Source: an uncultured Bacteroidales bacterium (GTDB lineage: Bacteria > Bacteroidota > Bacteroidia > Bacteroidales > UBA932). From it: a stretch of DNA of 27,686 nt. The stretch's first letter is position 1, and each line of letters begins with the position of its first letter. Under the pieces are notes generated by a model that was not told the origin of the DNA, made no database searches, and saw only the letters and a list, made by a program, of their open reading frames with translations. This document shows, piece by piece, positions 1 through 7,312 of this stretch. The position numbers were made by a program, and so were the translations under genes. Where the stretch lies: contig CALBPX010000133.1 in the NCBI GenBank assembly GCA_937899055.1, positions 1 through 27,686 of the forward strand. The letters run 5' to 3'.

Positions 1-54
1 AGCGGGGGTCACTTTCACGCCGGATAGAGGGGGCTACTTTCACCGGATTGTCCA
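1..54. mobile_element. Probable end of an IS21-like insertion sequence (partial, window edge)
   Basis: Two imperfect tandem copies of a roughly 22-bp unit sit here. The first begins GGGGGTCACTTTCACG and the second GGGGGCTACTTTCACC, each followed by CGGAT. The stretch ends TTGTCCA at position 54. Tandem GGGGTCA-CTTT-type subterminal repeats and a terminal CA (TG on the other strand) are typical of IS21-family ends. It lies where the reading frame of the gene at 15-170 stops making sense, as expected of an insertion. No transposase is visible because the window begins here, so the family assignment is an inference. Confidence 0.45.
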
Positions 55-170
55 CTTGATAGATTTTTCTTTTTCTTATCCAATTCTTCATTAGTTTTAA
101 TGGTTGCCAAATCCGAGTATGAGACAAGGAAGTCAAAGCATAGTTCTTTATAAATCTTAGGAATAGGCAT
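15..170 (-). pseudogene. Truncated sixth gene of the vWA/PP2C/kinase operon
   Basis: An ATG at 168-170 lies 9 bp after the stop codon of the DUF4407 gene, the same spacing as the other joins in this operon. The reading frame gives about 39 lysine- and leucine-containing residues (starting MPIPKIYKELCFDF, later DKKKKN). It then enters the IS-like end near position 54 and stops at 15-17. I read it as the 5' stub of a further operon gene interrupted by an insertion sequence. The remaining residues are too few to assign a family. It could instead be a complete small gene whose last dozen codons happen to come from the element. Confidence 0.45.
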
Positions 171-179
171 AGTCCAAAC

Positions 180-1394
180 TTATGAATTTGTTGTATTTGA
201 TTGAATATATTTTGAGGGATTCTCATTTATCTTGGCAAGTTCTTCTTCTCTCCATTTATCAATTGCAGTTTGAAGCAACTCAGCCTGAGCTTTAGCTATC
301 CTCTCCATCAATTCTTTATTGGCTAGTGCTTCAGCCGCTAAGCGTTCTTTGTTCTTTTGAGTAGAAATCTGAACTTCGGTATTAACCTCATCATTTAAGT
401 CGGAGATTCTTTTGTCTGACAAAACGCGCACTCGATGCATTTCGGCACGGAGATAGTCATCGTATGGTCCTGATGCAATCATCATCTTAAAGAATGTGGG
501 GGCTGTCTCAATAATGATGAAAAGAAGCATTATGACCAGAGAGACTACACTAAGAGCAAAGTTTTCTTTTTTTACGTTTGAAAAAGCTTCGTATCGCACA
601 CAAAAGCCATTCTCATGATTGCCTTCTGCAATATCCGCATTACCTTTATCTCTATTAATTTTTATTTGTTCTCTGAGATCTTCCAATTCCTGCTGATGAG
701 AACTATTCCACATTGACAACTCCTTTTCAATGGCTTTCAGGTTCTTCTCTTTATCCTTATAGATCTGACCATGACCCGCTTTTCCACTTAACGCACTTCC
801 TTCTCCTTCTTTTTTGAGTTCTTCGTTGGCTTTGGCCAATCTGTCTTGAATCTCTGCTTGCTGTTGTTCCAAAAGATTCCTACGGTCAGAGAGAGGTTTG
901 TTTCCCTCGTCTATCTTTGCTCGTGAAGCATTAGTCCTCTCTATATTGTCTTTGACTAGCTGAGAGTTTATTCTATCCTCAAAGATTTTCATTTCCAAAG
1001 GAGTAGAGATGACAATACCCAAGAATATTGCCATAATAATACGCGGCAAGCCACTGTAAAATTCTCTCCAGCTAATCGTAACCTTGCCGTCGGAATACAT
1101 TGTATTGACAATGAATCTGTCTAAGTTGAAAATCAGCATCCCCCAAAAGATGCCGAACGCAATAGCTTTGGGAATACTCTCAAAGACAAAATACAAGGCG
1201 TATCCTCCTGATAGCATTGCCATCAGGGCTGTAAATAAAATCGTGCCACCAATACCTGCATATTTTGCATAATCAGTTGGACACTGCCTTAGGACTTCAC
1301 GATTTGAGCCAGCACAAATCCACAAAAACTCGTTAAGCCAGCCCCCCCATTCAATTTTCTCTTCCTTGTTGTTGGATATATTGTTTGCTTCCAT
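180..1394 (-). CDS. DUF4407 family membrane protein with central coiled coil
   Basis: 404 aa. Hydrophobic segments are seen at about residues 47-70, 76-91, 117-133 and 279-302. Between the third and fourth lies a long charged, heptad-like region (140-265, rich in E, K, Q and R), and a second coiled-coil stretch follows at about 335-385. This architecture and the N-terminal WLNEFLWICAGSN segment match my memory of the DUF4407 family, whose biochemical role is unknown. It is the fifth gene of a minus-strand operon, starting 2 bp after the stop of the second kinase-like gene. With a vWA protein, a phosphatase and two kinases encoded upstream, it is the only obvious membrane component. I infer that it anchors the complex or acts as its effector or sensor. 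Family call fairly sure; function inferred. Confidence 0.75.
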   Translation of the reverse strand: MEANNISNNKEEKIEWGGWLNEFLWICAGSNREVLRQCPTDYAKYAGIGGTILFTALMAMLSGGYALYFVFESIPKAIAFGIFWGMLIFNLDRFIVNTMYSDGKVTISWREFYSGLPRIIMAIFLGIVISTPLEMKIFEDRINSQLVKDNIERTNASRAKIDEGNKPLSDRRNLLEQQQAEIQDRLAKANEELKKEGEGSALSGKAGHGQIYKDKEKNLKAIEKELSMWNSSHQQELEDLREQIKINRDKGNADIAEGNHENGFCVRYEAFSNVKKENFALSVVSLVIMLLFIIIETAPTFFKMMIASGPYDDYLRAEMHRVRVLSDKRISDLNDEVNTEVQISTQKNKERLAAEALANKELMERIAKAQAELLQTAIDKWREEELAKINENPSKYIQSNTTNS

Positions 1395-1396
1395 TG

Positions 1397-3010
1397 TTAC
1401 TTTTTTGTTATATGATTGAATATGTTTTGAATTGATCGTTTAATGCTAAATCGTGGAAGGGGTGGTGACAGCTCTACATTTAGTCCAACATCCTTAAGAG
1501 AAGGAACTTGGGGTATTTCTGTTTTTACCATCACAATTGCTATTTTGGGGAAACGGATATTTGCAATGTATCTTGGTTGTTTTATTGTAAGAGACAAATT
1601 GTTAACGATATTGGGAGTGGGAACGAGCAACGATTTGACTTGTGGAATGGGCAACATCCCGATTTCAATCCGCTGTTTTTTCTTTCCGAACTCATCTTCA
1701 GCTGTCAAGACACAAGTCGTTGCTTTCTGTGGTTCTATAATTCTTGTTCCAGAAGGCTGTATTTCTTCATCATCCAGCCAGACTTTTTTTGCATTCTTAA
1801 CCTTCCAAGAGATTTTGACTGGTATGGTCGGAAACACATAGTATTTGTCAGCAGTGAACTCTATTTCGCATTCGTCAAAGACAGCGATAGCGATTCCTCT
1901 CTTTATTTCTTGGCCGTCGGATGTCTTTATTGACAATTCAAAAGTTGTGCTTTCTGAGAGAGTTGTGGTAAACTTTCCATGCTTCTCACATTGTTGTACT
2001 TCTGTTTCTCTTCCTTTGCGGAGGGTAATCTCGGCATCAAAAGGAACTTCCCAAACCAATTCAACGGATTGGGTATCGCGTACGGCTTTAGTCGTTGATG
2101 CAGTGAGAGAAACCTTTTTATGTAACAAACAAGATTCGAAGGGAAATAAATCATCAATGCTCCTATGACCAAGATAATCTTCTAATACTGCTAACATGTC
2201 TTGGAAATCAGTTCCAAGGGGGTAGATGTCTTTGTATATTGGTGCATTCTTTATGTCCACAAAGTCTTCTTTTGAGAAAAGGAGACGGTCGGCATCTGCT
2301 ACCTTATACTTATCTACTAACGATGGGTCTTCCGCAATGGCAAGGATGCTAAGATATATTATCAATTCAGAGAAATAGTCTAGTTTCTCTGATACGGACT
2401 TGTTACTTATTCGAGCAGGATGTTGGTACTCGGCAAGACCTGTTACCGTGTCAGCCTCTCCTCTCAACTGTGGGCAATAAAATGAGTCATAATCAACAAG
2501 GAAAAGTTGATGGTTCTTGTCAACAAGAATGTTTCCATGCTGAAGGTCGCCATGAGCAAGAGATAGGCTATGCATGGAACGAGTCATAGCGAGAAATTTA
2601 TCTGCAAGCTCCTTCAATAATTGTTTGGAATCCCGATTCTGACAGATATAGTCTTTAATGGATATTCCAGCAATCCACCGCATCCTCGTGGTCGGATAGA
2701 TTCTTCCATCCACATTGATGCCATTTTCTGTATATTCAAATCCACACAAGAAATCCAATTGTGTCTGTTGAATAGCGTCAGAGATTATTTCATAACGCCT
2801 CTTTGAATTGTTGACATCAACATGCCAGCATCTGAAAGCCCATTTCTCACCGTTGGCTGTTTCGTATGGAAACACAACCGAGAAGCCGCCTGTATATGCA
2901 ATCAGTCGGCCTCTGGCATCCCTACGAAAGACACCATTCTTGGCATGCTCGTCTAAGACAAGAACACTTTGGTTCTCGACGGACGTTCTTATACTTGGTA
3001 TTGTCGGCAA
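1397..3010 (-). CDS. Protein kinase-like protein with C-terminal Ig-like modules
   Basis: 537 aa. Residues 1-290 form a kinase-like fold paralogous to the gene upstream. The catalytic loop is HGDLQHGN at 153-160 (Asp155, Asn160) and the metal-binding motif is VDYDS with Asp173. The beta-3 position that normally holds the ATP-binding lysine reads AFRCWH, with Arg60 in its place. Residues of about 297-375 and 376-450 look like two beta-sandwich (Ig-like) modules, each with alternating hydrophobic strands. The 450-537 tail is proline-rich. The start is TTG at 3008-3010, directly abutting the TAA of the preceding kinase gene. Both proteins share a PTIP segment near the N-terminus, which supports this non-ATG start and suggests translational coupling. 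It probably acts with the neighbouring PP2C and vWA proteins; whether it phosphorylates protein is unproven. Confidence 0.75.
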   Translation of the reverse strand: MPTIPSIRTSVENQSVLVLDEHAKNGVFRRDARGRLIAYTGGFSVVFPYETANGEKWAFRCWHVDVNNSKRRYEIISDAIQQTQLDFLCGFEYTENGINVDGRIYPTTRMRWIAGISIKDYICQNRDSKQLLKELADKFLAMTRSMHSLSLAHGDLQHGNILVDKNHQLFLVDYDSFYCPQLRGEADTVTGLAEYQHPARISNKSVSEKLDYFSELIIYLSILAIAEDPSLVDKYKVADADRLLFSKEDFVDIKNAPIYKDIYPLGTDFQDMLAVLEDYLGHRSIDDLFPFESCLLHKKVSLTASTTKAVRDTQSVELVWEVPFDAEITLRKGRETEVQQCEKHGKFTTTLSESTTFELSIKTSDGQEIKRGIAIAVFDECEIEFTADKYYVFPTIPVKISWKVKNAKKVWLDDEEIQPSGTRIIEPQKATTCVLTAEDEFGKKKQRIEIGMLPIPQVKSLLVPTPNIVNNLSLTIKQPRYIANIRFPKIAIVMVKTEIPQVPSLKDVGLNVELSPPLPRFSIKRSIQNIFNHITKK

Positions 3011-4090
3011 TTATTGTGGCTTCTTAAACTTTTCAGATATTGAGGATGAAAATTTTTTACGCTCATCTTCTTTATTCGTTTTAACATATCCATTTCCTTT
3101 TTCCCATTTTCCTGCAATTTTGCCCGAATCATCCACCTCGCCTTTTTTAGCTGTGGCGATATGACCATTACCGCTTTTCCATTTGGATGCGATGCTTTCG
3201 CTTTTTGATACTACAGCATCCTCTAAAGGCGTAAGGTCTTCAATTGTTGACTTATCCATAAACTCGCATAGTTTATCGACAAGTGGAGCTAACTCAGAAT
3301 CGGTCTTCAGCAGCCTGAATATATTGGAAGAACCTTTTGACTGTATATCTTCCCCAGAAAATAGGAGAGTTTCTGTGTCTTCCATGTTCAAGTCATTCCA
3401 CAAAGAAGGCATCTTGGCAAGAGCTTTTAGACTGAGATATATGACTAGCTCGGAGAAATAGTCCGCCTTTTCTGAAACCAGTTTGTTCTTCCATCTTGCT
3501 TCATGCTGATAACCAACCAGTCCTTTAATCTCGTCTGGCATACCGTTTAGTTCAGGGACATACATGGAATCATAGTCTACCAAAACCAAAGAAAGATCTG
3601 GTTTGACCATGATGTTTCCGTGCTGCAAGTCGCCATGAGAAAAATGGTTGGTATGTAAATCTACCACCATTCTCTTGAAATTCTCGGCAATATCATTGAT
3701 TACATTTGATTCTGTAATATGTTCAGCCAAAAATTTCTTTATAGATTGTGCATCCACCCAATCCATTACAACTATTGGTTGCATTCCCAATGGTGTCATT
3801 ATACCTTCTTCGAAGAAATCAAATCCTACGAAATAGGGCAGGTTAGACCTCTTCAAGGCATCTGCTATAACCTGGGTTCTGCGCTTTGCATCAGAGACTT
3901 CTGCATGCCAGCAGCGTACTGCATACTTCTTTGATGGTGTCTGATATGGGAACACCACGCAGAAACCACCTGAATACTTGATAAGACGAACTCCCTTTTC
4001 GATAGGATGACCATCTTTCAGCACTGATGGATGAACCAATGCTGGCGTTTTGATGCATGTACTATAATCAGGAATAGTTGGTAACGGCAT
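3011..4090 (-). CDS. Protein kinase-like protein, paralogue of its downstream neighbour
   Basis: 359 aa, ATG start. The kinase-like core covers residues 1-290. It has a glycine-containing KYSGGF segment (38-43), YAVRCWH at the beta-3 strand (Arg59 where lysine is usual), the catalytic loop HGDLQHGN at 152-159 and the metal motif VDYD at 171-174. The HGDLxxxN form is shared by aminoglycoside-phosphotransferase-like and bacterial atypical kinases. The C-terminal tail carries two copies of a short module of the form IAxKWxxGNGxxxTxK (about 303-318 and 325-341), then a basic end. It lies 8 bp after the PP2C gene and its stop abuts the next kinase start. The vWA, PP2C and kinase neighbours suggest a phospho-switch module like the TerY-P triad. 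The function is inferred from context. Confidence 0.75.
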   Translation of the reverse strand: MPLPTIPDYSTCIKTPALVHPSVLKDGHPIEKGVRLIKYSGGFCVVFPYQTPSKKYAVRCWHAEVSDAKRRTQVIADALKRSNLPYFVGFDFFEEGIMTPLGMQPIVVMDWVDAQSIKKFLAEHITESNVINDIAENFKRMVVDLHTNHFSHGDLQHGNIMVKPDLSLVLVDYDSMYVPELNGMPDEIKGLVGYQHEARWKNKLVSEKADYFSELVIYLSLKALAKMPSLWNDLNMEDTETLLFSGEDIQSKGSSNIFRLLKTDSELAPLVDKLCEFMDKSTIEDLTPLEDAVVSKSESIASKWKSGNGHIATAKKGEVDDSGKIAGKWEKGNGYVKTNKEDERKKFSSSISEKFKKPQ

Positions 4091-4098
4091 GGCAAATG

Positions 4099-5214
4099 TT
4101 ATTTGGTGTGTATAACGTATTTGTTGAGAATGATATGAAAGGCCTCTTTTGCAGCATCCTGAGTGGTTTTATACTTCAATTCACCCCAAAATTTTCTTAT
4201 CGCTTTTTGAGATTTTCCTTTACATCTGCCCTCAAGGGCTCTCTTGTATTCAGTCAAGAAATCTTCAATAAATATATCCGTATCAATGGGGAGGGGAGAA
4301 ATCTCAATTGTGTCCGCTGCCATATTGTTATCACCATGTTTATCTAGGGCTTCTCCTATTACATTTGGTGCTCCATTACCGTTTTCGGATTCTGCTTCAA
4401 CTGTTTCTGTTGCTATGGACTTCTCCTTTTCAATCCTCTCTGCAATATCATCCCTGTGGGTAATAGTAAGTGCATCGGAATTGTCATACTCAACGATTAC
4501 CAAAGTTGTATCATCGTTATGCATCCCTTCTTTTCTCCATTCACATACCAATGTCTCAAAATCATCATGCGAAGCCAGTGATAATAAACGTTGGACATAC
4601 ATGGCAACATTGCCTTGTTTGCTATGTTCTAAAAGAAACTCAGAGAATGGGTCAGATACAAACAGTAAGTATTTACCTTCTGTTAGAACACCTCCTATGG
4701 GTTTGGGAGTACCTTTTCCTTCTTTTGAAGCGTCGCTATCGAAATAATCGGGATAACTGTCAAAAGTTTCAGAATTTTGTGAAGTGTTGAATTTCGCTTC
4801 GTTTCCATCCCATTCTATCAGACAAGAATCGCCTAGAACTGAACCGTTCCATTTATTACAATTAAAACGAATGCCAACAAACGTTGCTCCTGCAGAACGA
4901 CCTTCTGCAAAATTTCTTTCGTTGCGGTAAATCATATTCTCAGGAGCATTCTTATCCTTTAACTTTTGAATAAAGTCGGCGACTTTAGTTCGCCACGTTT
5001 GGCATAAAGGTCTTATGGCTTCTTTAGAAGGACACCAATCTGTACTATTGATAAAGGTATCAACGAGTAATTGAGCCCAAATCTTTTGCTGCCAAGTTGA
5101 CCCCATTCCGTCAGACACCGCGATAGATTTGGTGTCAGGATTAACACCAAACCTATCTTGGCAATCTGCGAATAATTCAGCTTGCTTGTGAGTTATAAAA
5201 GCTCGTATAACCAT
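4099..5214 (-). CDS. PP2C-type serine/threonine protein phosphatase
   Basis: 371 aa, ATG start. The PP2C metal-binding motifs appear in order: DCQDRFG at 17-23, SDGMGS at 34-39 (Asp35-Gly36), a GDS turn at 128-130, SDPF at 187-190 and NDDTT at 233-237. This phosphatase core ends near residue 250. A low-complexity acidic linker (about 255-305) leads to a compact helical C-terminal segment (about 310-371) that may bind a partner. PP2C enzymes remove phosphate from Ser/Thr using two metal ions, so this is the natural antagonist of the two kinase-like proteins encoded just downstream. It is the second gene of the operon, 8 bp after the vWA gene. Confidence 0.82.
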   Translation of the reverse strand: MVIRAFITHKQAELFADCQDRFGVNPDTKSIAVSDGMGSTWQQKIWAQLLVDTFINSTDWCPSKEAIRPLCQTWRTKVADFIQKLKDKNAPENMIYRNERNFAEGRSAGATFVGIRFNCNKWNGSVLGDSCLIEWDGNEAKFNTSQNSETFDSYPDYFDSDASKEGKGTPKPIGGVLTEGKYLLFVSDPFSEFLLEHSKQGNVAMYVQRLLSLASHDDFETLVCEWRKEGMHNDDTTLVIVEYDNSDALTITHRDDIAERIEKEKSIATETVEAESENGNGAPNVIGEALDKHGDNNMAADTIEISPLPIDTDIFIEDFLTEYKRALEGRCKGKSQKAIRKFWGELKYKTTQDAAKEAFHIILNKYVIHTK

Positions 5215-5222
5215 ATAGCCTA

Positions 5223-6065
5223 TTATAGTCCTTTGTCACCTTGACCTTTTGAAGAGCCAAAATCTATGAGTTGAATCAGTTGAACACCATCTGCACCAAA
5301 GATACAGCCACGTGAACCATCTTTTGTGGGTAGTTCGTTCTTGGCAGCAGCTGCCTTATATGATTCAGGTACTTCACTGGTAATGTCGTACAAGAATTGA
5401 GCCTGCTCCTGAGAAATGTCTGACCTATTTGACGGGAAAACAACCTTGCCATTAGACTCATCTATTTGTGCATTAAAAATTAAGACATTACCATCATTGT
5501 TGGAAAGTCCCATAATCTCGTTTGCTAAAGAAACAGTTTCTTTCATGCACTCTCTTGGGTCTTTTCCATCATAAAATGGAACACCATCAGAAATGTTGAT
5601 GATTACAGGTGCTGGTCCATCTGCATTATCAGTCATCCACTTTTCAACTAAGTCTTTCGCAAGTTGGAAAGCACCAAGCATATTTGTGGCCCCGTCTTTG
5701 TCAATGGGTTCTACCCAAACAGGTTGTTTCACTTCAACTTCTACAAGTCCACCTGTACCATCGGGCGTTTTCTTTTTCAATGTTTCATACCGCAATGGAT
5801 TTGCATCAAGGTCTTTGAGCCAACCGGAACACAGCTCCTTCACATTGTGATTATACCCAATCACAGAAATAAAGCAGCGATTCTTAGGTGCATCACCGTC
5901 GAAATTCTTCTGGATGATGTTGTCAATAACCTTATTGACAGCAAGTGTTGCGAACTTGGTACGTGTTGTGCCTTCATAATCACTCATCATTGAACCTGAC
6001 TGATCTAACAAGATAATCAGTAGGCCAGGGGTTGCAGAACTCCATTGTTTGTCATTCTTTGCCAT
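5223..6065 (-). CDS. von Willebrand factor A domain protein (TerY-like)
   Basis: 280 aa from ATG at 6063-6065. The frame stays open upstream to 6260, but those codons read through a structured repeat and are unlikely to be translated. The vWA MIDAS is complete: DQSGS at 21-25, Thr127 in GATNM and Asp160 in NISDG. No signal peptide or membrane segment is seen, so a cytoplasmic adaptor is expected. This resembles TerY-type vWA proteins, which are known to occur with a PP2C phosphatase and a kinase. It is the first gene of a five-gene minus-strand operon with 8-bp or smaller junctions. A TAACTTTG box at 6473-6466 would give a leader of about 400 nt. Confidence 0.82.
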   Translation of the reverse strand: MAKNDKQWSSATPGLLIILLDQSGSMMSDYEGTTRTKFATLAVNKVIDNIIQKNFDGDAPKNRCFISVIGYNHNVKELCSGWLKDLDANPLRYETLKKKTPDGTGGLVEVEVKQPVWVEPIDKDGATNMLGAFQLAKDLVEKWMTDNADGPAPVIINISDGVPFYDGKDPRECMKETVSLANEIMGLSNNDGNVLIFNAQIDESNGKVVFPSNRSDISQEQAQFLYDITSEVPESYKAAAAKNELPTKDGSRGCIFGADGVQLIQLIDFGSSKGQGDKGL

Positions 6066-6140
6066 ATTACAATAAAATGTTCTGCCTTGGCCCCTTCGGC
6101 AGAGGATTACATATTTTATCAAATTGACATACAAACAAAA

Positions 6141-6229
6141 GCGTGGAGCCAGTCTTGTCGCTCGCTTCACGAAGTAAAGGCTCTCGCACTGCCCAGTTTG
6201 TCGAAACGAGCAACGCGAAAGCCCCACGC
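6141..6229 (-). ncRNA. Candidate structured leader element upstream of the vWA operon
   Basis: By eye the segment closes on itself. An outer 6-bp stem (6141-6146 with 6224-6229, GCGTGG/CCACGC) abuts a 9-bp stem (6179-6187 with 6215-6223, one G-U pair). That stem contains an inner GTTT/AAAC hairpin (196-199 with 204-207 of the 6000s). A separate CTTC-AC-GAAG hairpin lies at 6165-6174. This makes a compact multi-branched fold of about 90 nt. It would lie inside the 5' leader if the box at 6466-6473 is the promoter. It could equally be a DNA repeat, because a related copy lies inverted at about 6300-6400. I do not recognise it as a known RNA family. Confidence 0.35.
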
Positions 6230-6299
6230 CGATGAATATAAAAATCCGCTTCTCTGACAACTCTTTAGAGTTTATGCGTCAAAGAGGGAAGTGTATAAA

Positions 6300-6400
6300 C
6301 ATCCCAAGGGGCGTTCCCGTTGCTTTGTTTTTGACAAACTGTTCGAACTTGCGAGATTCTTACTCCGTCAAAACCAAAGCGTCCAGAAAACGCCTATGTC
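6300..6400 (+). repeat. Divergent inverted copy of the 6141-6241 element
   Basis: Read on the plus strand, this stretch resembles the minus strand of 6125-6241. Both contain GGGC-TTC-CGTTGCT, then GTTT, then GACAAACTG, then GCGAGA or a near match, then TACT-CGT. By eye the similarity is roughly two thirds over 70 nt or so, with about 60 bp between the two copies. This copy has its own potential closing stem (GGCGTT with AACGCC). Its relation to any mobile or regulatory repeat is unknown. Confidence 0.45.
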
Positions 6401-6465
6401 TGTATGTAGTCCCACCCATCCGCGCAACCATCATAGATGAATGCACTTCGGCGTGGAACCGGTTG

Positions 6466-6473
6466 CAAAGTTA
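6466..6473 (-). promoter_or_regulatory. Candidate -7 box for the vWA operon
   Basis: Reads TAACTTTG on the minus strand, an exact fit to the Bacteroides TAnnTTTG -7 element. No clear TTTG -33 box is seen at the usual distance. Transcription would begin near 6459, giving a leader of about 395 nt that contains both copies of the inverted element. Confidence 0.4.
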
Positions 6474-6479
6474 GTCAAT

Positions 6480-6965
6480 TTTTCTTAAATAAAAGAAGGT
6501 TTTATTCAACATCAATGGATTTTTTTGCTATTTTTGAGTAAATTAACGCGCGTAGCAAGGTAAAAATGCTATTCTACAGAAAAGTTTTGTACCTTTGTTT
6601 GCTTAAATTATAATAAGGTGTATGAGACAAATAAATATTTCGTTGTTGACATCTCACTTATGAATGATGGCAAGGAAAAATGGATTAATCCAATGTAGAA
6701 CGCAGGTAAGACCTGAGAAAATTTTTTGAAAATCAGTATGAAGAAAACTCAATGGGTTGACGTAAGTATTGATTGAAAGTATTGGCGATTTTGAGACAGA
6801 CAATAAGCCTTGTGAAACCTATGACGATTTTTTGACCCTTATACGTGGGAATTGTAATGTTCAAACAAAAGAAAACAGGCGCAGGGGCAAAAAACACCCA
6901 ACTTTACATTTTGGGTGTAAAATTGGGTGTAAATCTTGTAAATCACTAATAATCAAGTGATATTG
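6480..6965. other. Gene-poor region with probable decayed coding remnants
   Basis: No intact gene is convincing here. A plus-strand TACCTTTG box (6590-6597) precedes several very short open stretches: ATG at 6621 gives 13 codons, ATG at 6663 gives about 21, and ATG at 6738 (MKKTQWVDV) gives 12. A 63-codon frame (6769-6960) has only a TTG start. The pattern of short broken frames looks like a decayed gene. Near the right end there are two GGGTGTAAA copies (6913-6921 and 6925-6933) and a 6-bp inverted repeat, ATCACT/AGTGAT (6942-6961). The repeat sits just downstream of the tRNA on the minus strand and may be a weak terminator. Confidence 0.4.
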
Positions 6966-7052
6966 CGGAGAGATAGGGATTCGAACCCTAGTGACGGTTA
7001 CCCGCCAACCCGCCCTCCAAACGGGCGCTTTAGACCACTCAGCCATCTCTCC
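6966..7052 (-). tRNA. tRNA-Ser (anticodon GGA)
   Basis: The minus strand gives a class II tRNA. The acceptor stem is GGAGAGA paired with TCTCTCC, with discriminator G. The D arm is TGGCTGAGTGGTCTAAAGC-like and the anticodon stem CCCGT pairs with GCGGG (one G-U) around the loop TTGGAGG, so the anticodon is GGA. A long variable arm as expected for serine follows, and the T arm contains GGTTCGAATCC. The CCA end is not encoded (GCA follows), which fits the CCA-adding enzyme encoded at 24170-25585. The tRNA is transcribed divergently from nrdD. Confidence 0.95.
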
Positions 7053-7198
7053 GGAGGTTTGTTCGGGGATGCGAATATAGCATAAATTTTCTTACGATGT
7101 GCATAGTTGTTGAAAAAAAGTTTTTCAAGGCTTAATTAGCTGTAAATTTGAGTATTGTGAAAATTGTTTACAACTTGTTGATTTTTTTGTCCGCACCG

Positions 7199-7230
7199 TT
7201 GGGAGGACAGTGTTTTTATTCTTACATTTG
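7199..7230 (+). promoter_or_regulatory. Promoter of nrdDG
   Basis: A TTG at 7199-7201 and TACATTTG at 7223-7230 are separated by 21 nt, matching the Bacteroides -33/-7 (TTTG and TAnnTTTG) promoter. The predicted transcript would start near 7236, about 75 nt before the nrdD start codon. Confidence 0.6.
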
Positions 7231-7234
7231 TGTT

Positions 7235-7267
7235 GCGCTATAGCCCCCGAGGATATGGTGCTTTTTT
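7235..7267 (+). terminator. Terminator-like hairpin at the 5' end of the nrdD leader
   Basis: Positions 7235-7245 can pair with 7251-7261 (GCGCTATA with TATGGTGC including G-U pairs, then a mismatch, then CC/GG). Six T residues follow at 7262-7267. The hairpin begins at about the predicted transcription start, so it could be an attenuator, a 5' stabilising hairpin or a DNA operator. No recognisable NrdR box is present. Confidence 0.4.
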
Positions 7268-7312
7268 ACTCCAAACCTATTATAAACTACAAGATACTAA
7301 ACACATAAATTT

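Noticed and set aside
6066..6260. N-terminal extension of the vWA protein
   Set aside because: These codons read through the hairpin element, are cysteine- and arginine-rich and unlike a vWA N-terminus; ATG at 6065 fits better.
6861..7046. 61-codon frame on the minus strand overlapping tRNA-Ser
   Set aside because: It is translation of the tRNA itself.
7230..7262. NrdR box before nrdD
   Set aside because: The inverted sequence has only loose similarity to the NrdR consensus and is better explained as an RNA hairpin.
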